Source: Stictocephala bisonia (Eukaryota; Arthropoda; Insecta; Hemiptera; Membracidae). Taken from it: a DNA stretch of 64,000 nt. Positions 10,336-21,198 of the stretch are shown here, piece after piece (position 1 is the first letter of the stretch; each line of letters opens with the position of its first letter). The position numbers and the translations under genes are program-made. The notes beneath the pieces are model-generated. The model had not been told where the DNA came from. It worked only from the letters and a program-made list of their open reading frames with translations, and made no database searches. Location: assembly GCA_035578905.1 (NCBI GenBank), contig JAQJVL010000287.1, forward strand, positions 713,501 to 777,500. Direction: 5' to 3'.

Positions 10336-11209
10336 GTCAATCTAACAATTTTGCCAACACTGTTAATACATGGCTACCAATTTATCTTCTTGAATAAAAA
10401 AAATCTGTCTTTTGCTGATGTCACTGCTTGTCACTGGAAATATTGATAATATAGGAGTTAAACTGTGTTCTTTTTACCGAGATCCTAGTAAACCCCTGAT
10501 TTATGAATATTGTCCGAATTTAGCTACTGCATATTGAACCTCGAATTTAAGTACAGCCACATTTATCGAATATTGTCTTTGGTCTCTTGCCATTCGTTAT
10601 ATTGAGGTTCTGCTGTAGTAGTCAACCTTTTTTGAATGTCCTAGTAGTTATTGGACTGTTGACAGATATGATTTTTTTATAAAGGGTTAAATTGTTAGTT
10701 GTTATTAAGGTTTAATTTTTGTCGCTTATTCACATTATGTTTTGTTTACTCGCTCTATAGAATAATTGAATGTTTTTGCACAATTTATTAATACCATAGT
10801 TTATTATTTGCTATGTATCTGTTGTAATAATTAAATAAAATGCGTGAATTTATTATTGTCAAATATAAAAAAAACTAGCTTTTCCACAAAGATCAATACA
10901 GCCTTTTTAGTATTTTTCCATGATTAAAACAACATCTGTCTCTAAATTTGTTAAATCTATAATGTGATTTTTCTTGGTTATTTGGTCATTGTTTTTAAAC
11001 AGTGGTATTGAATTGAGGGATGTTTCTCAGGGATAATGGAGTATAATCAAATTATAAGCTTAAATTTGGTATGACTGTCATGCATAGTTTAACAATTGAC
11101 AAAAACAAATACTACTGTCATATGGTTTATAGCTTGTGGATTATTTTTGTTATCTAGTTTTAGTAATCTAGGCAAGATTTTGTTTTAGTTCAAGAAGAAA
11201 TGTTGAAAA
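10336..11209. other. Intron; one pogo/Tigger-like inverted-repeat end at 10590-10613
   Basis: Reverse complemented, the sequence ending at 10613 reads CAGCAGAACCTCAATATAAC, the tip form of pogo/Tigger transposons, and is followed by TA. I could not place the partner end. The rest, up to the mir-71 hairpin, shows no gene. Confidence 0.45.
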
Positions 11210-11284
11210 CCAGTTCTTCGTGATAGCCAAGGCTAGTGAGATGATTTAGTGACATCGACTGCCTTGTCTTTCATGTGGCGCTGG
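11210..11284 (+). ncRNA. mir-71: mir-71 precursor with a diverged 5p arm
   Basis: The hairpin is closed by CCAG (11210-11213) and CTGG (11281-11284). The 3p arm contains CCTTGTCTTTCATG (11262-11275), identical to the conserved 3p of insect miR-71. The 5p position (11221-11243) begins TGATAGCCAAGG and ends CTAGTGAGATG. The conserved miR-71-5p, as I know it, begins TGAAAGACATGG and ends GTAGTGAGATG. The four differences are at positions 4, 7, 10 and 13. Positions 10 and 13 now pair with the 3p arm (A-U and C-G), while 4 and 7 are mismatched. It lies just upstream of mir-2 and mir-13a, as expected. The locus identity is secure; whether its 5p product still acts as miR-71 is open. Confidence 0.88.
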
Positions 11285-11330
11285 TGTGAGCGACAACGTC
11301 ATCGGATCTCTTCCAGTCATCGTGGAGGTG

Positions 11331-11396
11331 GTGCTACTATCAAAGCTGGAATGTCATAGATCGTTGCTATCACAGCCAGCTTTGATGAGCAGCAAC
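11331..11396 (+). ncRNA. mir-2: mir-2 precursor (first copy)
   Basis: The 3p mature sequence at 11368-11390 begins TATCACAGCCAGC and ends TTTGATGAGC, identical to insect miR-2a. The 5p arm, CTACTATCAAAGCTGG (11335-11350), pairs with GCCAGCTTTGATGAGCAG, and the terminal loop is near ATAGATCGTTG. miR-2 family members repress transcripts with sites complementary to the TCACAGC seed, including pro-apoptotic genes in flies. It is intronic and on the host-gene strand. Confidence 0.97.
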
Positions 11397-11465
11397 GTCG
11401 AACCTACATCACTGCTCAAATCTACATCACTAGCTCTAGTCATCGGCTCATCAGATCACTCTGTT

Positions 11466-11533
11466 CTGAGGTCATCAAACTGACTGTGAAATGTTGCTTA
11501 TTTTCATATCACAGCCATTTTGATGAGCTTCGT
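11466..11533 (+). ncRNA. mir-13a: mir-13a precursor
   Basis: The 3p mature sequence at 11507-11528 begins TATCACAGCCATTTTG and ends ATGAGC. Fly miR-13a differs only at its last base as I recall it. The 5p arm, GAGGTCATCAAACTGACTGT, pairs with it across the loop TTGCTTATTTT. It lies 117 bp after the mature miR-2, the usual compact spacing of this cluster. Confidence 0.97.
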
Positions 11534-11539
11534 GGCAGT

Positions 11540-12599
11540 AAGACTCATCAAGGATTAATTGTAAAATTTACTTCTTCATGTCCATGTGTTTATAATGAGT
11601 TTATATGTTATTTATCTCATCGGTTTAACCAGATATCTAACTTAAAATAGAAATAAATAGTGTGTAGACATTGTAATGTAAATTTAGATTATCTACATCC
11701 GAGTCAAGGCTGTTTTGAAATTGTTGTTTAAATCATGATTAACGTTAAGTAGGTTAACATTTTCTGTTGAACCATCTGCCAATGGTAATTTGTTGAATTA
11801 GCTCATGAAAAATATTATGTTTTAGCCTTCATTCAGAATAATTGACATGCAGTGTTAGTTGGGATTGTGAATTGAGTCTGTCAGCAAAGTTCATTTAATA
11901 TACTTTATTTGATCAATTTAATGTCAGTTGTAATTAGTTTTTAATTAATTAGACCATAATAAAGGATATTAAAATAATTAGATTGTGGAAGTAGTAATTG
12001 GATAATTTCTTATTCACTGGACTGTTTAGTCAATATGAGTTACCTGCCACCATTTCTTTCATTTGAACTGGTTAATTTTAGCAGAGTGATATTGGTGTCT
12101 CATCTACTTTTTGGTGATTTGTCTAAATTGCTCAGACCTTGACTGAACGAATAATCTTTGTGTACTGTCTGTGGTGTTAACATATTGAAAATAATTTTAT
12201 TTAATTTGTTGATTTATTATATGGCATGTTATGTCTGTGGTTTTATTAAAAATGTAAAAGCTGCTATTTAATTTAATACAAGAGTTTATTACTAATAGCA
12301 CTTTATTCTATTACAATTTATACTCTGCTATATCGTAAAACTTCTTTTTGATCATTTGTTTAGAACATTTTCTTAATACCTATACTTAGTAATCCATTCA
12401 TACCTATGTTGAATTTTCTATAAATCTTTCCTCAGAAGTAACATTTCATATTGTCAAATCATTTTTAAATTAGGAAAAAAAGGAAGTTTAAGGAGAAGCA
12501 ATAAAATCATGGCTTTAGGCCAGGGAGGACACATAAAAAAGTGCCCAAACTTCTACATTTGTTCTACCAGGCCGCTTCGTGATGAAGTTTTTTGCAGCA
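11540..12599. other. Intron between mir-13a and the foldback element
   Basis: AT-rich sequence. In many insects mir-13b would follow within a few hundred bases, but no further hairpin with the TCACAGCC core occurs here. I see no coding sequence or recognised repeat. Confidence 0.5.
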
Positions 12600-13197
12600 T
12601 ATTCGGATAGCATCAGGAAAAAGGTCTACATATAGTGGTTTGTCCGTTTTTCGAAAATGCACCTGAGTTGCACGAAATGCATCTACAAATGCATCAATTT
12701 TGGAAAATTTGTTTAACCTTTAAAAAGATAAAAATGATTTTAAAACTGTCACTGAGGTTTAGAGAATGCTAAACTCAATTCTGGCCTAAAAATTTATTAG
12801 GAGTGGCTCTATGGGGGGTTGAGGGTATTTTTCCAAGGGGTTGAAAATCTCTGAAAATTGGTACATGGAGGTTTTTGAGGATGCTAAAAGCCATTCTGAC
12901 CTCAAAATTTATCGAGGGGGAGGGGCGCACAGGGCTAGTGGCTGCTAGTGGGAGGTTGGGAGCATTTTTTCAAGAGGGTGTAAATCTTGCTAAAAATTGG
13001 TACTCGAGAGGGGTTTTTGATGATAAAGCCTTGAATTTTATCAAGGGCAGCTTAACAGGGGTTGATCGTGTGGGGTTTGGGGGCATTATTTCCAAGGGCC
13101 AATTGTCACTCGGCTAGTCTGTGAGAGAGGGCATGTACAAACACACTTGCCCAATGTCCACCATTCCAAAGAGAGAAGAAATAGTCGAGAACAAGCA

Positions 13198-13285
13198 GTA
13201 GGTTCGAACCGAGCCTCGTCAATTATGTCTGAAGGATAATGCACTATCCACTCACCCATAGGACCAACTCATTCAGCACTTCATA
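13198..13285 (-). mobile_element. tRNA-derived SINE head, minus strand
   Basis: On the minus strand it reads GTTGGTCCTATGGGTGAGTGG, with an A-box-like TGGGTGAGTGG, then after about 35 bp the B box CGGTTCGAACC. No matching acceptor stem forms, and it lies within the loop of the foldback element. It is different in sequence from the SINE at 7132. Confidence 0.6.
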
Positions 13286-13305
13286 GCGCCAGTACCGCAA
13301 TATAC

Positions 13306-13423
13306 ATGGTGTAACTGAAATACTTGGACAAACTTCAGGGGGACATGTTTATATGAAATGTTTGGTTTGTTTTGACCCCAGTTGTCCTGAACTGGGTCCA
13401 AGTATTGCAGTTACACCCTGTAT
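13306..13423. mobile_element. Short MITE, about 118 bp
   Basis: The left end, GGTGTAACTGAAATACTTGG, is mirrored at the right by CCAAGTATTGCAGTTACACC, with one mismatch in the 20-bp arms. Flanking ACA/TGT extends the symmetry. Length and structure fit a small non-autonomous TIR element, superfamily undetermined. Confidence 0.75.
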
Positions 13424-14802
13424 AGTGATACGACATGGATCACCTCTTGGTAGTCGGTCAAGAAGCATACTGCTTTCAATATTATATTCCTTACTAGGGG
13501 AAATCCTGCAACGACTTTTGAAAAAAAATGTTAGTGGTATATTAAGTAAAATCATAATACAGTATGAACATTTATTTCTAGTAGCTCACAGATTGCACTT
13601 GAGTTTCAACCTATTTATAGTTGAAATCCAAACTCAATGTTATTACTAAGATAATGGAAGATCTATTAACCTTTTCAATATTATAAACATCATTGTGTAC
13701 ACCAAACAGCTTTAAAAATGATGTATACATCATTGTTTACAGTTGAACAGCTGTTGCATTTTGACTAATTTAAATCCCTCCATGTTATTCTTATGGCCAG
13801 AAATCGTACTTTGAGAGCTTCCTGTACCCTTCATGGTAAAAATATTGAACAATTTTAACCTTATTGCACAACTACGAATAAAGGTAAATTTTTTCACTCC
13901 GTAATTGTTAAAATTGATGAAGAAATAAGAGAGGAGTAGTGATAACAAAAACGGCATCACTTATTATATAGAAGGATGCTCGTGCAATCATCAAGGGCGA
14001 GTGTTTCGGAGAGACAGCTGGACACTGGCCCAGTTTTAATACATATAGGTATACAAATATACATAAAATGGACCGAGAGACCAGGAATTTTTCTCAAATT
14101 CACGTAGGCCAGTCCGCCCCTGCGTGCAATTGACCTAAACATTTGTTTATTTCTTCTGAGGGCAGAAATAAGTTTAGCATGCAATAAACTCCCAAGTCAT
14201 GATTTTGAGTAATATTTTCACGCCCTTGGAAGAAATGCCCTCAACACCCTACTGCACAGTTGAGTCACTCTGAGCCCCCATGATAAATTTAGAGGGCAGA
14301 AATTGCTTTAGCATCCCCAAAAACCCTTGAGTACCATTTTTAAGCGAGATTTTCAAGCTCTTGGAAAAATTTACCTTAACACCCTTGTAGAGCCACCTGA
14401 GCCCCCCCCCCCTCGATAACTATTAAGGGGCAGAGATGAGTTGAGCATCTTCAAAATTCCTGAACACAGATTTTCAGCGAGATTTTCAAGCCCTTAGAAA
14501 TATGCCTTCAAACCTGCACTTAAATTTGCATTTGTAGATGCATTTTTCAAAAAATGTACAAACCACTCAATACAACCTGGTCTTATTTTCAACTTGCATT
14601 ATGAATAATATATTTAAATTTTATTGTACAAAACGTTTCAACTGTGTTAAGAGGCTATAGCCCTATTGAAGTTTCAAGTTTTAAATTGTTAAATTATCAA
14701 ACGTCTAGTGTACAATGTCCTTTCGGTTGTAAAATAGATTTAAAATAACCCAATGTATACTTAAAAATAAGATTAAAATAATTAGCATATTTAATTGAAA
14801 TA

Positions 14803-15090
14803 CAGTGGAACCTCAGTTGGAACCCCTCAACGTAAAATCATATACAATAAGTAACAAAACACCATGCTGGTTAGGAAAAAAACAACCCAGGTACATTTAT
14901 TTTTATTTTTATTTATTCATAAGACGCCGATCGTCAAGATATGGGTGAATATGGATTTTGAATGAGTGTAGATGAGCGAATGTAGCCATTGTTACAAACT
15001 AAGGCCCACTATTCCTTAGAAAGTGTCATTAATTAATAGCCCAATGACAAATGAACAGCAGGTGGTTATCAGCTGATCCTTCTCAAAATG
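14803..15090 (-). repeat. pogo-like tip and interspersed repeat family copy 2
   Basis: CAGTGGAACCTCAGTTGG at 14803, preceded by TA, is a pogo/Tigger-like tip with no partner found. It is followed by a second copy of the ATAAATA-tailed repeat (14897-15090, minus orientation), containing ATAAGACGCCGATCGTCAAG and AGTGTCATTAATTAATAGCC. This copy is close to full length compared with the one at 59638. Confidence 0.75.
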
Positions 15091-15785
15091 TATTATGACT
15101 GATTGGGATCGTAATGAGAACCTTTAGCACATGAAGCTGGGATTGAACCAACTATGCTAGTTGGTTTTCGTCATTATGGAACAATACTAACATCATATTC
15201 AAACAATTTTTATTACATTTTTGTTATTGGGACGTGTACATCGGTCAGACAAGTAGGTTCTACTATAAGTAAATATAGCTACCTGCGGAGTTGCCAAATC
15301 TCTAACACATTCCTGTTGATATTGATTAGACTCCATACTGCTCAAGTTATATTAGAAGAATGATTGATTTTTTAAGAGCATGTGTACTGATTTTGCTTTT
15401 CTAATTGCATTTTTGTACTCTTTCTTTAGGAATTTGTATTTTAACCTTAGTCAAGATAGTTTAGATACTTAGTATTTACTATAATTAGATACTTAGAGCA
15501 TATATTTATTCTGTAGAGCAATAGTGAAAGTTAACTATTTCCCTCATTTCTAATATTTCTTTACTTAAGTACCAATAATCTGAGATAAATCTTTTAAAAC
15601 ATGCCATAGAACACAATTAAGGTTAGTCAGGGCTGTTGGTTATGATGTTTGGTCTATGTTTGTATTTTTCCTTCTTTGCAGTACATTCAACATATTTTTT
15701 GCTTAATTTTATTCCTGATTTCTCAAAAACAAAAAAAAAAAAAAAAACCGTAATAGAAACTCCATAAATAAATGGAAACTGAAAA
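15091..15785. other. Intron, nothing recognised
   Basis: AT-rich sequence with a poly-A run at 15729-15747. No hairpin with a miR-2 core, no coding signal and no repeat that I can match within the window. Confidence 0.5.
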
Positions 15786-16339
15786 GGGTCAATCCATTCC
15801 AAATCACCCAATAAAAATAAAATTAGTTGCTCAACATTTTTAATTTGCCTAATTTTCTTATTATGAGTGCCCTATGGGTAGACAATTACAAAACACTATT
15901 TGAAAAAAATTTACAAGCCATAAGTTTTATCCTGGCGGCCATTTTTAAAATGGCGGTTTTGCAGATTTTAGTAAAATACGCGGTTTGTGAAAAGTTTAAT
16001 TGCCAAGCTATTTTTTTAAGATATCAGAATAATCCAAAAACCAGTGTGTTCAGCATAAAATGAACTTCAATTTGACATTATAATAATGTTTCTTTTGTGC
16101 AAGAAAGTCAGTCAAACTTGTTCTGGAAAATCTCGGAAGAAAATCATCAATTGTTACTTTTTAAGACCATAAAAGTTTAAGAAGGAAAAGAGACTCCCTC
16201 ACTACTAATATTTTATTTCTTTGTTGAAAACTAATATAACTACCTACTGAAAGCTTTAGCCCTGAGAATGCTCTCCTTTTTTTTCTAGAGCTTTTCAAAA
16301 ATGGCCGAAAGCCTAATAATGTCAATTTTCTAGGGTTAA

Positions 16340-17382
16340 CCCTCCAAGTGATATCGGCTCGGTCCGAGCCGTTAATGACCCCCTCTGAATCGATAACGGC
16401 TCGCTCCGAGCCGATCGCGAAAAGCGCCGCAAACAAATAACTAAAATCGGAAATCAGTTATATTTTATACTAAAATGTTCAGAAAGAGTTCCTCTTTATG
16501 ATACTCTAAGTCAAACGTTTTTCAAATACGCGGGAAAAGTAGTATTGATTATTTACGATCAGCTGGTTCCCGCGCTCAGTCATTCGTGTTCTGTGACAAA
16601 GCGTCGTATATCAGTGTTGTTTATTATTCCGTTTGAAGGTTATATTAGTGCGTTTAGTTGTTTTATTTAGTTTGTATGTTTGTAAATATTGTTATTATTT
16701 GTAAATATGAGTCAACTAAGCCGTTTGAACCACTTCTGGAGACCTAAAGGAACTTAAAAGAGAAAGACACCTGCTGTAGCGGAGTCAGATTCGGAATAAG
16801 GGATATTTATCCTCGTTATTCCATGTAAATATGTAAATATAGTTATAATTTGCTGCAAACAGTATTTTATTCAGTTTTTAGAAACATTTACAAGTCAAAA
16901 TAAAGTTTTACAGTCCTATATAAATATTATAATGGAACTTTATAATAACAAATACACTTTTCTGAAATTTCTGCTTTTTTATGCTAGTACAAAAACATTT
17001 TCTATATGACTTTCTTGTATACTACAACAGATAAACTGTGAGTGTTATATATTTTTGTGTTTAGAACTAAATTGTGTAACTTTTGTATATAATGGATTTC
17101 AAAAGTGTTTCCATAACAACTATAATAAATAGACTCAAAAACAAAAAAATATTTTTGAGAAAAATTTTTTTCAAGGTCATCCAAAGTTTTTCAAGATGAG
17201 AAAATTTTTGGTAAGTTTTTCTTTTTCATAACCATTTAGTACATATTATTTAGAACATTTTGATATGTAATATGTCATATTACAAGTATATTTAACATTT
17301 TTTATGAATTTTATAAAAAAACACTGCGCGATGCCTAAAACAGGCCTATCACTACAGAGTAAAATGCATATCACTTGGAGGG
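16340..17382. mobile_element. piggyBac-like non-autonomous element 1 (1,043 bp)
   Basis: TTAA (16336-16339) then CCCTCCAAGTGATAT; at the other end ATATCACTTGGAGGG then TTAA (17383-17386). TTAA duplication and CCCT tips are diagnostic of piggyBac-type elements. Two near-perfect 17-bp palindromes lie at 16355-16371 (CGGCTCGG-t-CCGAGCCG) and 16397-16413 (CGGCTCG-ctc-CGAGCCG). It has only a short open frame from the ATG at 16707, perhaps the leftover start of a transposase. The matching right arm of the host transposon has the unfilled TTAA. Confidence 0.93.
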
Positions 17383-17587
17383 TTAATAACTAAAAATGGA
17401 CTGAATGAAAATAAATGAAAATTTTACAGAATGTTCTTTATACAAATAGGAATATCTCATAAAAAAATTATGACAGACTTAACTACATTTAGAGATATAC
17501 AGCATTGAATTTCAGTTAAAAGCGCTACCCTTTTTCTCGAGTGTGCGTGCCAAGTTAGCAAACAAGGGATTAAAATACATTGTTTAA

Positions 17588-18457
17588 CCCTACAAACACC
17601 GGCCATTTTTGCCTATAATACCAGGCCAGTTTTAACTGTTTTGTAAGCCTTTAGGAAAATAATCATTAAAAATATTTAGAAAATTGTTATGGTATATTTT
17701 TATATACCTTTATTTTCAGAAAAAGATGTAGAATCATAATATATAAGTTGTTTTGGTTTTATATTTATATTTTTTTATGTATGGCTGAAAGAGTTATAAA
17801 AATTTTTTTTTTTTTATTTAAATTTTACATTGTCCCTCATGTACCATAGTTATAAATTTATGTTTCCATGACAACATGCATATTTTTATAACTAAAATTT
17901 AATGCCCTTTAAAATGATATGCAATTTGTATGTGTAAACCTTTTAAAAAAATTTAAATTTTGAAAATTTATAAACGCGAGCATACCCTGAATTCAGTATA
18001 TTTTTCAGCTATATGTAATATGTTCCGTATATCACTTGAACCACAAGGATCATCCATTGTTGAAATAATGTTTATATTTATTTAACCTTATAAAACTAGA
18101 ATAATAAAAAAATACGTAAAAAAACTAACATAAACAATGATACAACAACAAAACAAACCAACTTGACAGGTACAACTCACGATCTACTGAAGCACTAGCG
18201 TAATTGTCAGCACTACCAGTGCGATCAGCTGACAACAAAGAAAACATGACGTAATGTCAACGAAAATAATTCCAAATAGTACGGAATGAAAGAACATTTC
18301 ACTGGCTTTCATTTGCACCAGTAAATATATATAACAACCGGAAAATAACCGAGCACTGATCGATTTATACAACCGATGTTTATCGACGCCTGAGGCGTCG
18401 ACGGTATTTCAGAAAGGGTTCCAATCGACGCCTCAGGCGTCGATGGTGTTTGTAGGG
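17588..18457. mobile_element. piggyBac-like non-autonomous element 2 (870 bp)
   Basis: TTAA (17584-17587) then CCCTACAAACACC; at the other end GGTGTTTGTAGGG then TTAA (18458-18461). It carries two 19-bp palindromes at 18383-18401 and 18425-18443, TCGACGCCT-n-AGGCGTCGA, differing only in the central base (G versus C). It has no transposase. It differs in sequence from element 1 but has the same design. It is inserted just inside the left arm of the long-TIR transposon. Confidence 0.93.
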
Positions 18458-18677
18458 TTAAGTTATGTTAGTTTATTTTTAATCATTATATAACTTAACA
18501 ACAAATAATCAAAGATTTTTAATTTTTTTTCTTGAATAAAAATATGCAGTGAGAACAATAGGTAAGAATTATAATTCTTCAACTTAACTTACCGATACAA
18601 TTTTTGTACTACACTTGCATACAGTATCCACATAATATTGTTCTTCTGTGCATTTAGATTTAAAACATAGGTTTCAA

Positions 18678-21198
18678 TTACTTGTTGGCTGCAATTTTCA
18701 TCAGCGAATTAAATAAAGATGATATTTCATTACATAGTTTCTCATTTATGTTATGTGTCCTACCAGACACGGTTGTTAGTTCCAGTGGAGTCACCTTTCG
18801 CACTATTTTCTTAGCAGGCACCCAGGCAGTGTCATTTTTGGAAAGCTGGAAGGCAGTTTTTGGTCCAGAAGGGTGAAAGAAATGCACCAATACATCATTG
18901 TTGACTTTATTTTTGTCTTCGATTTTACCAAGCCACCACTTGTCATCATAGATACAAGCAACATAGTCATTACTCGTAAAAGATGATACATTTGTGAAAA
19001 GTATCGATGTTTGATGATCATCAAAGTTTGAGCTTGCAGAAGTAACAAAACATCTTATTTGGTTGCCACTTATGGGGATGTATCTGTGATAGCTTCTTGT
19101 TCCTTTCACTGGTAAACATCATTCAAATCTCTCGGTAAGTTTTGTTTCCATTTGCTTGATTTCGGCTGAAGGAACAAAAATATACTGAACTCCAGTAATA
19201 TTTTCTCTACAATATTTGAACATATCTTGTGGAGTCAGGATATGTTCAGTATAAGGTCTTTTAAGTGAAGCTCGTGTAACTTTTCGTTTCGTGGTTCCCC
19301 CAATACCATCGCAAGAATTCTTCCAGTGTGATGAGGCAAAGAAATTCCATTCTGCTTTTAAACCAAAATCATTTTTGTGTAGGCAGACATTAATGAAGTT
19401 TTTCTTATTTTTGTACTGGCTGCTTGCTCCGTGGCTAAAGTAAATTACCATTTCAAAATTAGGGATTATCTTCTTTATTTCACTAATTAGGTGATGTTGA
19501 AATGTGTACACAGTCGTGGTATTGTGTTTAAGGTGGTCACTAATTACACAAATAGATTTGCAACATACTTTGCCTTGTTTTTTGAAGTAGATGACAAAGG
19601 GATGGAGACTCGCTTGGGTATTATTACAATGAAAACTTTGAATTTCATCCTGTACGGTAAATGTATAGTTTTCAGCAAAGTCTCCGATCACTAAACAACA
19701 AGTTTCTGTTAGGTTTTCTTTTGTTTCCTTAAAATATTGAGCTTGAGCTTTTGAGATAAAGTGGTGGGATTTTAAATGCACAAGCTTTTCAACAAGAGAA
19801 TGTAAAAATTCCTCACTGGGCATTACCTGTGTTATGAGCTCAGCTCTATCGGTTTGCACCCATTGTTTAAAAACTACTTCGTCAGGTAAGATTTCAAGTT
19901 CATTTTCTAAGACATCAACTAGAGTATCTGGTCCAGGACATTTTTCACAAGAGTCGAGCATGCATTTTTCATTCTCAATGTCACAAACCATGATAGATAT
20001 AAGGTCTTTATAATTGGCATTCAGCTTCGCTCCTTTGATCATAAGCTTTGCGTTTTGGTGGTGCTTACAAACACACACACTATGTGTACCTGATGAACCC
20101 GGAAGTACGCACCACTTTGGTCGCAGGGCGCAAAACATAGAGCGACCAATCTTGTGATCAGGGTATTTCTGTTTATAGAGGCTATAGAGCTCTTTCAGTG
20201 AGAGAAGAATTAACCTTTTCTGCTTATGCACCCTAACATTGTCAATAAAAGTTGAAACACACTCTTTCTTACCAGGACATAAGCAACTATTTTCATCATC
20301 CTCGTAAAATTCTTTTACACTATTTTTAACAACTTCACTTATTTTGTTGCCACCATTTCTTTTTAATAGATGTGGTAAGATACCTTGATCCTTTGTTAGC
20401 TGTCTTGTTAACTTTACCATGTATTCAGAAGCACCGAATTCCTGAATTATTTTTTGCTTTGACCATGATCTTGGCAAGAGACTAATTATTTTAATTTTAT
20501 CATCTTTACTAGAATCTTTGAATTTTTCTTTCAGTTTGGTAATAAGTATGTCATACTCACTTTCTATATCTTCTGTACTACTTTGACTCGGGGCTTCTAA
20601 ATCTTTATGGAAAGATTCTTCCAATTTTCTCTTAACTGCACTTGTAATTTTATCAGTGTTTCTTTGTAAAGCTGACAGTCGCTGTTCTAAGCTTACTTAT
20701 TTTACACAAAGGAGATAGTTCCAAAGTTTCACAAATGGATTCTACTTGATGCAAAGGGTTATCCTCAACTAATTCAAAAGGCTGAGGATGGAATTCAGGG
20801 TCATTTTCAACACAATCCACCTCTTCTTCAACTGGTTTCTCAAGAAATATTTTTGTTGCACATGTTGGACATAGAGCTTGTCCAGGAATCAGGTTGATAT
20901 CAAAATTTTTCTCTGAAAGGTGATCCATAAGTATTTTACGCAAACCATTCTTAACTGGTTTTTTGTGGCAACCAAATGGGTCACAACATTTTTTCTCATA
21001 AATGTGGTTGTATTTGTCTAAATATTTATCTTTGTGGTAGTGGCAAATATTAGTAATTTCTTTTGAAATTCTTAATTTTAGCAAACATTGTTCTTCGGCT
21101 GACAAGTCACTCACCCTAATTAATTCTTGAGTCACTTCTTTCTTGTAATGTTCTTTATGGCACTGTTTACTTATTAGTTCACCCACAAAACAACTCAT
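18678..21198 (-). pseudogene. Transposase-like gene of the long-TIR element, broken by one frameshift and one TGA
   Basis: This minus-strand gene has three blocks. The N-terminal block (21198-20653, 181 codons) has a Cys-rich module CCDPFGCHKK (residues 71-80) and CPTC (110-113), reminiscent of ARF7EP/ARL14-effector-like domains. A one-base shift leads into a 501-codon block (20624-19119) with WCVLPGSSGTHSVCVC, an RNase-H-like series GDFAENY (Asp315), IYFSHGASSQYKN (396-406) and FFASSHWKNSCDGIGGT (Asp439). A single in-frame TGA (19119-19121) is followed in the same frame by about 145 codons with NDYVACIYDDKWWLGKIED and a Tudor/SH3-like look. I recall relatives in insects and cnidarians with FSDGA where this copy has FSHGA, so a catalytic Asp is probably lost. 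The superfamily is not known to me. It is not functional as it stands. Confidence 0.8.

Larger units (their letters stand above)
12600..14590. mobile_element. Foldback-type element with repeat-built inverted arms
   Basis: The left arm (about 12600-13110) and right arm (about 14130-14580) are imperfect reverse complements. CATCTACAAATGCATCAATTTT (12680-12702) mirrors GCATTTGTAGATGCATTTTTC near 14530. Within each arm a module of about 120 bp recurs: 'AAAATTGGTAC...TTTTTGA-GATGCTAAA...CTGACCTC-AAATTTAT' on the left and its complement on the right. Long inverted arms built from tandem subrepeats are typical of foldback (FB-like) elements. The loop contains a SINE head and a small MITE. The arms are decayed, so I read it as old. 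Confidence 0.65.

Noticed and set aside
11286..11483. Open frame of 65 codons over the mir-2 and mir-13a hairpins
   Set aside because: The sequence is fully explained by the two microRNA precursors; the frame has no coding signature.
13957..14184. Minus-strand frame of 75 codons near the foldback right arm
   Set aside because: It lies across the loop and repeat arm with no motif; the inverted repeat explains the sequence.
19491..19694. Plus-strand frame inside the long-TIR transposon gene
   Set aside because: It is the shadow of the minus-strand transposase-like frame, which carries the conserved motifs.
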